Below, one piece after another: positions 19,470 through 28,232 of a stretch of 64,000 nt of DNA. The stretch is from NCBI GenBank assembly GCA_027621405.1, contig JAQCBT010000018.1, positions 1-64,000 of the forward strand, in the 5' to 3' direction. The position numbers and the translations under genes are program-made. Under the pieces are notes generated by a model. It made no database searches and was not told the origin of the DNA. It was given only the letters and a program-made list of their open reading frames with translations. Position 1 is the first letter of the stretch. Each line of letters opens with the position of its first letter. The stretch comes from Pseudomonadota bacterium (GTDB taxonomy: Bacteria > Pseudomonadota > Gammaproteobacteria > Pseudomonadales > Pseudohongiellaceae).

Positions 19470-20384
19470 ATGGCTAAGAAAGTAGCGAAGAAAAAAACGG
19501 CTAAGAAGAAAGTGGCCAAGAAGAAGGTAGCAGTAAAACGCAAAGTAACTGCAGTTAAGAAGAAAGTTGCCAAAAAGAAGGCAGCTGTGAAGCGCAAAGT
19601 TACTGCGAAGAAGAAAGTAGCCAAGAAGAAGGTTGCTGCAGTAAAGCGTAAGGTCAAGAAGAAGGTTGCCAAGAAAAAGACGGCCAAGAAGAAAGTAGCC
19701 AAGAAGAAGGCAACCAAGAAAAAAGTGGCCAAGAAGAAGGCTACCAAGAAGAAGGCAACCAAGAAGAAAGCGGTAAAGCGTCGTGCAGCGGCCAAAAAGG
19801 CAGCCAAGCGTAAAGTCGCGAAGCGCAAGGCTCCTGCCAAGAAGAAGGTAGCCAAGAAGAAGGTAGCCAAGAAAAAGGTAGCCAAGAAAAAGGTAGCCAA
19901 GAAAAAGGTAGCCAAGAAGAAGGTTGCCAAGAAGAAGGTAGCGAAGAAGAAGACGGCTAAAAAGAAAGTAGCCAAGAAGAAGGTAGCGAAGAAGAAGACG
20001 GCCAAGAAGAAAGTGGCCAAGAAAAAGGCTAGCAAGAAAAAAGTCACCAAGAAAAAGACGGTGAAGCGTCGCGCAGCAGCCAAGAAGGCAGCCAAGCGTA
20101 AAGTGGCCAAGCGCAAGGCACCTGCCAAGAAGAAGGTAGCCAAGAAGAAGGCCACTAAGAAGAAAGTAGCCAAGAAGACAGTGGCGAAGAAAAAGGTAGC
20201 CAAGAAGAAGACGGCCAAGAAGAAAGTGGCCAAGAAAAAGGTTGCCAAGAAGAAAGTAGCCAAGAAGAAAGTAGCCAAGAAGAAAGTGGCGAAGAAAAAG
20301 GTAGCCAAGAAGAAGGCGACCAAGAAGGCTGCTGCCAAGCGCAAAGCGCCGGCACGCAAGAAGACGGCAGCCAAGAAGAAGTAA
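19470..20384 (+). CDS. AlgP-like histone H1-type protein made of VAKKK repeats
   Basis: This 304-residue protein is almost entirely pentapeptide repeats of the type (V/T/A)AKKK, interrupted by two copies of a [20 protein letters not shown] module. There is no other domain, signal peptide or membrane segment. It resembles P. aeruginosa AlgP and the C-terminal domain of eukaryotic H1, so DNA or RNA binding and compaction is inferred. I chose the ATG at 19470, which has GAGG six bases upstream; an in-frame ATG at 19452 would add six residues. The antisense open frame of Phe/Leu repeats is an artefact of the repeat. Confidence 0.8.
   Translation: MAKKVAKKKTAKKKVAKKKVAVKRKVTAVKKKVAKKKAAVKRKVTAKKKVAKKKVAAVKRKVKKKVAKKKTAKKKVAKKKATKKKVAKKKATKKKATKKKAVKRRAAAKKAAKRKVAKRKAPAKKKVAKKKVAKKKVAKKKVAKKKVAKKKVAKKKVAKKKTAKKKVAKKKVAKKKTAKKKVAKKKASKKKVTKKKTVKRRAAAKKAAKRKVAKRKAPAKKKVAKKKATKKKVAKKTVAKKKVAKKKTAKKKVAKKKVAKKKVAKKKVAKKKVAKKKVAKKKATKKAAAKRKAPARKKTAAKKK
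19480..20330 (+). repeat. 15-bp coding tandem repeats with a 288-bp internal duplication
   Basis: The DNA is a series of near-identical 15-mers such as GCCAAGAAGAAGGTA, each encoding one pentapeptide, with the most regular run around 19830-20010. A larger duplication is also visible: the block starting GTAAAGCGTCGTGCAGCG at 19773 recurs as GTGAAGCGTCGCGCAGCA at 20061, a shift of 288 bp or 96 codons. Such tracts are prone to slippage, so length may vary between strains. Confidence 0.85.
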
Positions 20385-20490
20385 ACTGCCTTAAAAAGGC
20401 AGTTAGCAAGAAATCAGTTCATGGTCGCAGCCTCGCTGCGGCCAGGGACCTGATGCCAGACCTCGCAACCATCTGATTTTGGTCAGGTGG
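20384..20490 (+). other. Three successive hairpins 3' of the VAKKK-repeat gene
   Basis: Starting on the stop codon, AACTGCCT (20384-20391) pairs with AGGCAGTT (20397-20404). TGGTCGCAGC (20422-20431) pairs with GCTGCGGCCA (20435-20444), including one G-U. CCATCTGA (20469-20476) pairs with TCAGGTGG (20483-20490), including one G-U. None has a T-run. With the terminator that follows, they make a highly structured 3' region that could stabilise the mRNA or be released as a small RNA. Confidence 0.5.
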
Positions 20491-20514
20491 AAGCCTACCT
20501 CTCGCTCCCATGGA

Positions 20515-20544
20515 ATCCCCCTTGCTACGGCAAGGGGGATTTTT
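20515..20544 (+). terminator. Strong intrinsic terminator before tsaB
   Basis: ATCCCCCTTGC (20515-20525) and GCAAGGGGGAT (20530-20540) form a perfect 11-bp stem with a TACG loop closed by C-G, followed by T540-T544. It ends the histone-like transcript. It lies only 27 bp ahead of the tsaB start codon. Confidence 0.85.
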
Positions 20545-20571
20545 CATCTCCCTGGTTTATCATTCGAATCC

Positions 20572-21264
20572 ATGTCCTTGCTCCTCGCTATAGATACATC
20601 CGGCCGCAATTGTCGTGTGGGTCTCGCAGACGAAGGCCGGCTTCTGGTCAGGCGTATCGGTGAGAATTCGCGCCAGGCCGCCCAGGAAGTGTTGCCTCTC
20701 ATCAAGGATGTGATGGCTGAGGGACGACTCGAGTTACGGGAGTTGGATGCACTGGCTGTGATATCGGGCCCCGGGTCATTCACCGGCCTGAGAATTGGTA
20801 TCGGAGTTGCTCAGGCGCTTTCCTTTACCCAGTCAATCCCCGTTGTGGCAGTATCATCACTCGCGCTTCAGGCATGGTGCGGAATGAAGCAGCAAGGCGT
20901 ACTCGAATGCCTCGTATTCGAGGAAGCCAAGGAGCCCGAGTTTTACTTCGCCCACTATCGTTGCGATCCAGTGCACGGGACCCAACTTCTAGGGAAAGAG
21001 CAGGTGGGGGCGTTGGAAGATCTGCAGATTCCGGCGTCTTTTACCAGTCTCTCGCAATTGCCCGAGCATGCAGGCTTGCTAGGTTCGGTCTGCGCGACCG
21101 TTTCAGCATTAGGGCAAGTCGCCGGGGGAGTGCCGGCTTATCCTGAACTGATTCCAGGCCTCGAGGAGTTCTGCGAACTGGCTACGATTAAATTCCATCA
21201 CAATGAAGTAAGCAAAGAGCCGGTGTTGCCGAATTACGTTAAAGAGCAGATGGAATACTCCTGA
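20572..21264 (+). CDS. tsaB: tRNA threonylcarbamoyladenosine biosynthesis protein TsaB
   Basis: TsaB is the partner of TsaD and TsaE in making t6A37 on ANN-decoding tRNAs. The N-terminal ASKHA fold motif LLAIDTSGRNCRVGL and the segment ISGPGSFTGLRIGIGVAQAL are diagnostic. From the ATG at 20572 it is 230 aa (E. coli 231). The upstream in-frame extension would cross a terminator and is rejected. No clear ribosome-binding site precedes the ATG, and the leader is very short if transcription starts after the terminator. uppP follows within 13 bp. Confidence 0.94.
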   Translation: MSLLLAIDTSGRNCRVGLADEGRLLVRRIGENSRQAAQEVLPLIKDVMAEGRLELRELDALAVISGPGSFTGLRIGIGVAQALSFTQSIPVVAVSSLALQAWCGMKQQGVLECLVFEEAKEPEFYFAHYRCDPVHGTQLLGKEQVGALEDLQIPASFTSLSQLPEHAGLLGSVCATVSALGQVAGGVPAYPELIPGLEEFCELATIKFHHNEVSKEPVLPNYVKEQMEYS

Positions 21265-21277
21265 GGGATTCTGGGCT

Positions 21278-22093
21278 GTGGAATCCAATTTCTTGCAAAT
21301 CAGTATTCTGGCCCTGATTCAGGGCTTGACGGAATTCTTGCCCATATCTTCCTCTGCCCACCTGCAACTTCCTGCCTTGCTTCTCGGCTGGTCAGACCAG
21401 GGGCTGGCATTTGATGTCGCCGTACACCTTGGCACTTTACTCGCTGTGGTGAGCTACTTTCACCGCGACCTGCTGTCTCTGCTCAAGTCCTTCCTGCTTC
21501 AGATTTTCGCGAGGCCGCGTGACGAGCAGCAGCAACGTGAAGCAAGGCTTGCCTGGCTGCTGCTCATGGCATCTATTCCAGCCGCCGTGGCCGGTGTCTT
21601 GCTCTATGATCTTGTTGCTGTCTATGGCAGGAACGCGCAGTTAATTGCCCTGAGTTCCATCGTCTTTGCCCTGTTACTATGGTGGATCGATGCGCGCTCC
21701 AGCCATAGTCGGTCCATGTACGACTGGAACTGGCGATCCGCTTTACTGGTTGGGCTGGCGCAAATATTTGCTCTCCTGCCAGGAACATCCCGGTCGGGGG
21801 TAACCATGACTGCAGCCCTGCAATGCGGGTTTTCCAGGGAAGCGTCCGCCCGCTTTTCTTTCCTGCTTGCAATACCGATCATTCTCGGCAGCGGTGGTCT
21901 GCTGGTGCTGGATGTGCTGCAAGGCAGTGAGCTTGAATTGTCCTGGAGCCTCCTGCTGTACGCCGCTATCCTGGCCGGGCTCATGGCACTCGCCTGCATC
22001 CACTATTTCCTGCGGTTGATTACCCATCTAGGCTACCTGCCTTTCGTGATCTACAGGGTGGTGCTGGGTGTCGCCATCCTCCTGATAGCCTGA
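21278..22093 (+). CDS. uppP: Undecaprenyl-diphosphatase (UppP/BacA)
   Basis: UppP is an inner-membrane phosphatase that converts undecaprenyl diphosphate to the monophosphate, recycling the lipid carrier for peptidoglycan and O-antigen. The family motifs are GLTEFLPISSSAHL (residues 16-29) and LLPGTSRSGVTM near residue 165. Eight or so hydrophobic segments follow one another. At 271 aa it matches the family. The start is GTG at 21278. It pairs functionally with uppS and the DUF368 gene in this window. Confidence 0.96.
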   Translation: MESNFLQISILALIQGLTEFLPISSSAHLQLPALLLGWSDQGLAFDVAVHLGTLLAVVSYFHRDLLSLLKSFLLQIFARPRDEQQQREARLAWLLLMASIPAAVAGVLLYDLVAVYGRNAQLIALSSIVFALLLWWIDARSSHSRSMYDWNWRSALLVGLAQIFALLPGTSRSGVTMTAALQCGFSREASARFSFLLAIPIILGSGGLLVLDVLQGSELELSWSLLLYAAILAGLMALACIHYFLRLITHLGYLPFVIYRVVLGVAILLIA

Positions 22094-22095
22094 TC

Positions 22096-22866
22096 ATGTC
22101 CGCCTGGCAGCACGTTGCCCTGATGCAACAAGCCGATACGCTATCGGCACAGGAATCAAACCTCGTGAATAGCCTTGCTATTTCCCATATCCCAGTCCAG
22201 CAACTACAGTCCTGTGGATTCCGCTTTATTCTGCGCTACGAGAAGCAGGGTCTCACTCTTTACAGCACGCATGCTGATGCTCCGGGCGGCTTGTGCGTGG
22301 ATTTTGCCAGCCGTGACCTTCAGCGTCGCCGGAAAGAGTCCCTGAAGGCACAGAACCTCGGCAAGGCGCTCGGTCTCAAGTCATTACGCTATCCAGTCAT
22401 TCTTGACGCCACGGCCGGGCTCGGTACGGACAGTTTTCTCTTCAGCGCCGCAGGTTGCCAGGTAGTAATGCTGGAAAGGAATCCGCTCGTTCATGCACTG
22501 TTGGCTGATGGTCTGGATCGTGCTGCCAATACAGATGGAGTGCTACGGGACATTACAGAGCGCATGCGCTTGCAACAGGAAGATTTTCTCCACGCTAGAC
22601 TGGATACGGATGCATTTGATGTGGTTTACCTGGACCCAATGTTTCCTGCCAAGAAGAAAAGTGCCAAGTCAGGCAAGGGGATGTTCCTGTTGCAGCAGTT
22701 GGTTGCGGACAGTGCCGACGAGATCATGATGCTGCAGAGGGCCATGCAGCTGGCCAGGAAGAGGGTGGTTGTTAAGCGGGCGAAGCTTTCACCTACGATC
22801 GGCGAACTTAGGCCGGACATCAGTTTCATCGGAAGCAGTAATCGCTTCGATGTCTACCTGAGTTAG
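22096..22866 (+). CDS. rsmJ: 16S rRNA (guanine-1516-N2)-methyltransferase RsmJ
   Basis: RsmJ methylates G1516 of 16S rRNA with SAM. The protein has the SAM-binding stretch ILDATAGLGTDSFL, an acidic ligand loop VMLERNPL, and the RsmJ-specific YLDPMFPAKKKSA motif, with GKGMFLLQQL after it. At 256 aa it matches E. coli RsmJ (250). It begins 2 bp after the uppP stop, so it is translated from the same mRNA. It converges with dapE. Confidence 0.94.
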   Translation: MSAWQHVALMQQADTLSAQESNLVNSLAISHIPVQQLQSCGFRFILRYEKQGLTLYSTHADAPGGLCVDFASRDLQRRRKESLKAQNLGKALGLKSLRYPVILDATAGLGTDSFLFSAAGCQVVMLERNPLVHALLADGLDRAANTDGVLRDITERMRLQQEDFLHARLDTDAFDVVYLDPMFPAKKKSAKSGKGMFLLQQLVADSADEIMMLQRAMQLARKRVVVKRAKLSPTIGELRPDISFIGSSNRFDVYLS

Positions 22867-22891
22867 GGGAATCAGGCCGGGGATTACCCCG

Positions 22892-24025
22892 TTATGCCTG
22901 GTCCCCGGTAAGCCTGCCCATGATCGCCTCGTATATCCGGGAGAGTTTTTCCAGGTCTTCGATGCGGACACATTCATCAATCTTGTGAATAGTGGCATTG
23001 CAGGGCCCGAGTTCTACAACTTCCGTACCTGTTGGGGCGATGAAGCGACCATCCGACGTGCCTCCGGCGGTAGAGAGTTGGGGCCTCAGCCCGGTCACAT
23101 CCTCAGTGCACTGGCTAACCACGTCGATCAGGTTTCTGGCAGAGGTCAGGAACGGTTCGCCCGACAGGTGCCACTGGCACTCATACTTGATGCCAGATTT
23201 CTGTAACAGCCCTTCTATGCGCCTCCTGATCTCATCCGCGCTAATCTCCGTCGAATAGCGTAGGTTGAAATCCACTTCCAGGGTTTCCGGGATCACGTTA
23301 TTGGCGCCAACGCCGGAATGAATATTGGAGATCTGAAAGCTTGAAGGAGGGAATGCGGAATTGCCCTGGTCCCAGGTGAGTGCCGCAACTTCCGCCAGTA
23401 CCGGCAATGCTTCGTGGATTGGATTCAGTGCCAGGTGAGGATAGGCAACATGACCCTTGATGCCTTTCACGATCAATTTGCAACTTAGTGAACCCCGGCG
23501 CCCAATCTTGACTGTGTCGCCCAGTTGCGCAGTGCTGCTGGGTTCACCGACGACGCAGTAATCGATATGCAGGCCGCGTTGCTGGAAGGTCTCTACTACC
23601 TTGCGGGTACCGTTTATCGCCTGGCCTTCTTCATCGGATGTAATGAGAAAGCCCAGTCGACCATTGAGGCTATGGCTGGCAGAGAATCGTTCAGCAGCGG
23701 TAATCATGGCAGCGAGGCTACCCTTCATATCGGCGCTGCCGCGACCAAAGAGATACTCACCGCGGATGCTGGGCTGAAATGGATCGCTCTCCCATTCGGA
23801 CACCGGGCCGGGTGGTACAACATCAGTGTGACCGGCAAAGACCAGCAGAGGACCACTATCACCCTTGTGCGCCCAGAGATTCTCGACATCACCATAGGGA
23901 AGTCGCTCGATAGTGAATCCGAGCGCTTCGAGGCGAGTCGCCAGGATATCCTGGCAGCCCTTGTCCCGTGGAGTAACAGAATCGATGGCGATAAGCTGCT
24001 TCGCCAGTTCGAGTGTATCGGACAT
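22892..24025 (-). CDS. dapE: Succinyl-diaminopimelate desuccinylase
   Basis: DapE is a di-zinc hydrolase that removes succinate from N-succinyl-L,L-diaminopimelate in lysine and meso-DAP synthesis. Metal and catalytic residues are visible as H66 and D68 (FAGHTDVVPPG), D99 (GRGSADMKG) and E132-E133 (TSDEEG). At 377 aa it equals the E. coli protein in length. It lies 8 bp downstream of dapD on the same strand, last in the map-glnD-yffB-dapD-dapE run. Confidence 0.96.
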   Translation of the reverse strand: MSDTLELAKQLIAIDSVTPRDKGCQDILATRLEALGFTIERLPYGDVENLWAHKGDSGPLLVFAGHTDVVPPGPVSEWESDPFQPSIRGEYLFGRGSADMKGSLAAMITAAERFSASHSLNGRLGFLITSDEEGQAINGTRKVVETFQQRGLHIDYCVVGEPSSTAQLGDTVKIGRRGSLSCKLIVKGIKGHVAYPHLALNPIHEALPVLAEVAALTWDQGNSAFPPSSFQISNIHSGVGANNVIPETLEVDFNLRYSTEISADEIRRRIEGLLQKSGIKYECQWHLSGEPFLTSARNLIDVVSQCTEDVTGLRPQLSTAGGTSDGRFIAPTGTEVVELGPCNATIHKIDECVRIEDLEKLSRIYEAIMGRLTGDQA

Positions 24026-24033
24026 AGTGTTCC

Positions 24034-25065
24034 CTAGTTGTGGCTGTGCAGCTCTTCGTTGAGGCTGATACTGGTGCGTGTGGGCACGGCTTCTACAGTA
24101 CCGGTGAGGGAATTGCGCCGAAAGAGCAAGTTCTTGCGCTCGCTAAGCGATCCCGCTTTCACGGTTTCAATTACTTCTCCCTTGGCATCCAGCACGTTTA
24201 CCTTGGTGCCACCGGTCACGTACAGGCCCGCCTCCACGATACAACCATCCGCCAGGGGAAATCCGATACCCGCATTGGCACCGATGAGGCAGTTTTCACC
24301 AACCGAGATGATTGTAGTGCCCCCGCCGGAGAGGGTTCCCATGGTGCTGCAACCTCCGCCGAGATCGCTGTTTTTGCCCACAACCACACCGGCCGAAATG
24401 CGCCCTTCGATCATCGCAGTACCCAGGGTGCCGGCATTGAAATTGACAAAGCCCTCATGCATGACGGTAGTGCCTTCGCCAATGTAGGCGCCGAGGCGCA
24501 CACGAGCGGTATCCGCAATACGTACTCCCCTGGGAACGATGTAGTCGGTCATCTTGGGGAATTTGTCCACCGATTGTACATCCAGGACCCGACCTTGCTT
24601 GCGGGCAGCAATCTGGCGGGCTGGCAGGTCATCGAGATCGATCGCGCCATCATCTGTCCAGGCCAGGTTCTTCAGCACACCAAACAGACCGGTGAGGTTT
24701 GCACCGTGTGGTTTGACGAGGCGATGGGACAACAGGTGCAGCTTCAGGAAAGCGGCAGGAATAGAGGCTGGTGCCTGCTCCAGTTCTTCCACGCAGTACA
24801 CCAGGGTCTTGTCGCCGCCGCTCACTGAACCCAGCAGGCTTGCTGTGGCTTCGAGGCCAGCGTTCCTCAATTCATCGAGCAGCGGCTGAATCTGTAGGTC
24901 GGCGATTTCGCCAAAGCCAGAGGTATCGCCGGCGATACCTGCGGCTGCTGACAGGATTCGGTGCTGCGAATCTTCAGGATTCAGTTCTGGCTGCGGGTAA
25001 TAGACCTCAATAATCTCTCCCCTGGAGTTCGCTGTGGCCATTCCGAGGCCGGTACTTAAACTCAT
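24034..25065 (-). CDS. dapD: Tetrahydrodipicolinate N-succinyltransferase
   Basis: DapD adds a succinyl group from succinyl-CoA to tetrahydrodipicolinate. The C-terminal half has the left-handed beta-helix hexapeptide pattern (RLGAYIGEGTTVMHEGFVNF, then GGGCSTMGTLSGGG and GANAGIG). At 343 aa it is the longer type found in Pseudomonas, not the 274-aa enterobacterial type. It sits between yffB and dapE. Confidence 0.95.
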   Translation of the reverse strand: MSLSTGLGMATANSRGEIIEVYYPQPELNPEDSQHRILSAAAGIAGDTSGFGEIADLQIQPLLDELRNAGLEATASLLGSVSGGDKTLVYCVEELEQAPASIPAAFLKLHLLSHRLVKPHGANLTGLFGVLKNLAWTDDGAIDLDDLPARQIAARKQGRVLDVQSVDKFPKMTDYIVPRGVRIADTARVRLGAYIGEGTTVMHEGFVNFNAGTLGTAMIEGRISAGVVVGKNSDLGGGCSTMGTLSGGGTTIISVGENCLIGANAGIGFPLADGCIVEAGLYVTGGTKVNVLDAKGEVIETVKAGSLSERKNLLFRRNSLTGTVEAVPTRTSISLNEELHSHN

Positions 25066-25115
25066 CTTGCTGTTCCTTTTCTATTGCCGATTTGTCTGGC
25101 GCTACGTAGAGCTGT

Positions 25116-25460
25116 CTAAAGCAGGGTTGCCTGCCATTCCTTCTCGTCAAAGCCGATAAGCCATGATCTACCGTGTTGCAGGATGGGGCGTTTGATGAGC
25201 GATGGATTCTCTGTCATCAGGGCAGCCGCGCTATTCACAGTGAGTTTTTCTTTTACGGCATCGTCCAGCTTGCGCCAGGTCGTACCTCGCTTGTTGATCA
25301 CCTGCTCCAGAGTGAACCTGGACAGCAACTGCTTCGCCAGCGTGCTATCACAGCCTGATTTCTTGTAATCATGAAAATCATAAGCAAGCCCGTTTGCCTG
25401 CAACCAGTTACGGGCTTTTTTCATGGTGTCACAGTTGCTGATGCCGTAAATCGTTGTCAT
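25116..25460 (-). CDS. ArsC/Spx-family protein (YffB-like)
   Basis: This 114-residue thioredoxin-fold protein of the ArsC family starts YGISNCDTMKKARNWL, with a single conserved Cys at residue 9, and has the RGTTWRKL and IKRPIL motifs. YffB-type members are glutathione-dependent but their cellular substrate is unclear. The gene commonly lies next to dapD or dapE in gammaproteobacteria, as here. True arsenate reduction is unlikely to be its role. Confidence 0.88.
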   Translation of the reverse strand: MTTIYGISNCDTMKKARNWLQANGLAYDFHDYKKSGCDSTLAKQLLSRFTLEQVINKRGTTWRKLDDAVKEKLTVNSAAALMTENPSLIKRPILQHGRSWLIGFDEKEWQATLL

Positions 25461-25511
25461 GTTCTATGGTCTGTCTTGTTGAACTCCCTGGCCTGTTGGG
25501 AGTACATCGAT

Positions 25512-28232
25512 CTAGCTCGCAAAACGTGATTCGAGTTCCTGTTTGATCGCTTCCTGGAGCCTTGTTTTCAGCGCTTCATCATGAAGCGGCAACCCATCCT
25601 TGTCGGTCACAAAAAATAAATCCTCTACCCGTTCTCCCAAGGTGGTGATGCGTGCGTCCTGCAGATTGATATCGTTCTCCGCGAAAACCTTGCCGACACA
25701 AGCCAGGATGCCAGGTTGATCGGGACAGTTGAGTTCCAGGGTCGAATAGGGCTTGTCCGTGGTCTGTAGAAACATTGATTCGATAGGTTTATTGAAATAG
25801 CGTTCCTTGCGACTCTGGCGAACTTTGGCAACCGCCATCGGCTTGTTGCCGCTGCGCAGATGGGTGGCCAGCACGGATTCTATTTCCTGCAGCCGATTCA
25901 CATTCCTGCCCACTGACCTGCCATCGTGTTCCAGTACCGTGTAGGTATCCATGCAATAGTCGTTGTTGGAAGTGAAGATTCGGGCACCCTGGATATTCAG
26001 ATTCAATTTTTCAAAAGCAGCCGTACTATTGGCAAACAGGTAGTCCGCATTCCTTGTATAGATAAAAATCAGGGTCGCTCCTTCGACACTGGCGTCTGCC
26101 TCGACTTCCCGGAAGGAAATCAATGGCTCATCCGCGTCGAACCTGGAGATCGCTTCCGTGTGCCAAACGATATTATCCGTGGATTCCCTGACGAAATACT
26201 CTTCCGCGGCATTCTGCCAGACCGATTCAATCTGTTGATCGCTGAATCCTTTTTCGTGCAGTTTTTTACGCGCCGAATCCTTCTTGTCAGCGATACGCTC
26301 GGCACGGTTCACCGTATTTTCCAGGCCCAGACGGAACGCACGGGCCGTGTTCAGGTAGAGTTGGCGGAGCAGGGTGGCGCGCCAGCTATTCCACAACTCC
26401 GGATTGGTGGCACAGATATCTGCCACGGTCATGGCGTACAGATAGTCGAGGTGCAGCTTGTCTCCCATAAGTTCCGCAAACTCGTGAACGACATCCGGAT
26501 CGCTAATGTCTTTGCGCTGGGCAGTCATGGACATAAGCAGATGCTTGTCTACGATCCACGATACCAACTTGGTGTCCCATTCACTCAATCGATGGCGACG
26601 ACAGAAAGCCTCAGCATCAGCCTTGCCCAGTTCAGAGTGATCGCCGCCACGGCCCTTCGCGATATCGTGGTAGAGACCGGCGATGTAGAGCAATTCCACT
26701 TTAGGCAGATTGCGAGCCACCCGGGCCGCCTCCGGGAATTTCTCCTCGGCTTCCGGTAGTCGGAACCGGCGCATGTTTTCCACCACTTGCAGGGTATGAG
26801 CATCCACGGTGTAGATGTGAAACAGGTCATGCTGCATCTGGCCCGATATTTGTCCGAACTCAGGCAGGTAACGACCAAGAATTCCGTAGCGTGCCATGCG
26901 TCGCAGGTGCAGGGTCATCTTGTGCGGGGAGCGCAGTAGTTCCATGAACAGGGATACGTTGCGGATGTCCTGCCGGAAGTCTTCATCGATCAGGCGTCGG
27001 CTGTCTCGCAGTAGCCGGATAGTACTTGCCCTTATTCCCTCGATATCGGGGTTCTGCGCCATCAACACGAAAATTTCCATGAGCGCGAAGGGGCTGCGAT
27101 TGAATATATTGCTGTCGACGACTTCGATATAGTCATTGCGTAACTGGAAGCGTTTATTGAGTGGTTTCAGACGCTCCTTCTCACCGGCCCTCAGGATGAC
27201 TTCATCGAAGTGCTGCAATATCACATCGTTCAGTTCACGCAGGTTGGCTACGGCACGGTAGTACTGCTTCATCAGCTTTTCCACACCGAGTGAATTCTCG
27301 TCGTCCTCGTAGCCGAACAGGCGCGCCAGCTCTCTCTGCTTGTCGAAGAGCAGGCGATCCTCGCTGCGTCCTTCGAGATAATGCAATCCATAGCGCAGCT
27401 TCCACAGGAATTGCTGCCCCTTGTTCAGCATGGCTTCCTCGGAGGGTTTGAGAAAGCCGAGTTCCACCAGATCCTGGAAAGAACTGGCGCCGAAATGCCG
27501 CTTAATCACCCAGGCGATTGTCTGGATGTCGCGTAAACCGCCAGGTGAGGTCTTGATGTTGGGTTCCAATGCGTAGTCGACGTCATGGAAGCGCTTATGG
27601 CGTAGAGCCTGCTCATCCAGCTTGGCGCGCAGGAATTTCTTGATCGGCCAGACTCGCTTGTTGTTCGTGGCCTCATGCATTAGTTGCAGGAGATCGTCTG
27701 CGCCGGTAATGGTCCTGGTTTCCATTAGAGCAGTGGCGACAGTGATATCCTTGATGGCTTCCTGCTTGCACTGCTTGACCGAGCGCACACTGTGGCCGAT
27801 CTCCAGCCCGATATCCCACAGCAGGGTACAGAATGCGCTTATGCAATCCTTGTATTTCGCATTGCGGTCCTTGCGGGTGAGGATTAACAGGTCAATATCG
27901 GAATGGGGGAGTAGCTCGCCGCGCCCATATCCGCCCACGGCGAGCAGGGCGATATCTGTCTGGTCTGACCAGTTCTGCTGTTGCCAGGCGAGGGTTAGTA
28001 TCTGATCGATTACCCAGGCCCGTCCCCGTACGATCTCGGTGATGTTCAGATTCTGCTTGTAGCGTTCATCGAGGATGGCACTTGCGCGATTGATGGCTTC
28101 GCGCAACAAGGGTATGAGTTTGCCCTCGTTAGCAATGGCGGCCTTCAAACCTTCAAGGTCGAGTAATTCTGCGCCTGCTTCGACGCTGGACTGAACTGCT
28201 GCCTCCGCGATTGAAAGAGTATCGAAGCTCAC
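25512..28232 (-). CDS. glnD: PII uridylyltransferase/uridylyl-removing enzyme GlnD
   Basis: GlnD senses glutamine and adds or removes UMP from PII proteins, controlling nitrogen assimilation. The nucleotidyltransferase motif GGYGRGELLPHSDIDLL lies at residues 100-116 with D112 and D114. The HD hydrolase motif GLYHDIAKGRGGDHSELG is near residue 510, and two ACT domains lie at the C-terminus (the second begins LELNCPDQPGILA). At 906 aa it is full length. It overlaps the map stop by 4 nt (ATGA), indicating translational coupling. Confidence 0.96.
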   Translation of the reverse strand: MSFDTLSIAEAAVQSSVEAGAELLDLEGLKAAIANEGKLIPLLREAINRASAILDERYKQNLNITEIVRGRAWVIDQILTLAWQQQNWSDQTDIALLAVGGYGRGELLPHSDIDLLILTRKDRNAKYKDCISAFCTLLWDIGLEIGHSVRSVKQCKQEAIKDITVATALMETRTITGADDLLQLMHEATNNKRVWPIKKFLRAKLDEQALRHKRFHDVDYALEPNIKTSPGGLRDIQTIAWVIKRHFGASSFQDLVELGFLKPSEEAMLNKGQQFLWKLRYGLHYLEGRSEDRLLFDKQRELARLFGYEDDENSLGVEKLMKQYYRAVANLRELNDVILQHFDEVILRAGEKERLKPLNKRFQLRNDYIEVVDSNIFNRSPFALMEIFVLMAQNPDIEGIRASTIRLLRDSRRLIDEDFRQDIRNVSLFMELLRSPHKMTLHLRRMARYGILGRYLPEFGQISGQMQHDLFHIYTVDAHTLQVVENMRRFRLPEAEEKFPEAARVARNLPKVELLYIAGLYHDIAKGRGGDHSELGKADAEAFCRRHRLSEWDTKLVSWIVDKHLLMSMTAQRKDISDPDVVHEFAELMGDKLHLDYLYAMTVADICATNPELWNSWRATLLRQLYLNTARAFRLGLENTVNRAERIADKKDSARKKLHEKGFSDQQIESVWQNAAEEYFVRESTDNIVWHTEAISRFDADEPLISFREVEADASVEGATLIFIYTRNADYLFANSTAAFEKLNLNIQGARIFTSNNDYCMDTYTVLEHDGRSVGRNVNRLQEIESVLATHLRSGNKPMAVAKVRQSRKERYFNKPIESMFLQTTDKPYSTLELNCPDQPGILACVGKVFAENDINLQDARITTLGERVEDLFFVTDKDGLPLHDEALKTRLQEAIKQELESRFAS

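Noticed and set aside
19439..20374. Antisense 311-codon frame of Phe/Leu/Ala repeats resembling a membrane protein
   Set aside because: It is the complement of AAG-rich lysine repeats; such frames arise automatically opposite poly-Lys coding DNA. No start signal is visible.
20557..20575. TTCGAATCC resembling a tRNA T-loop before tsaB
   Set aside because: No acceptor, D or anticodon stem can be folded around it, and it runs into the tsaB start.
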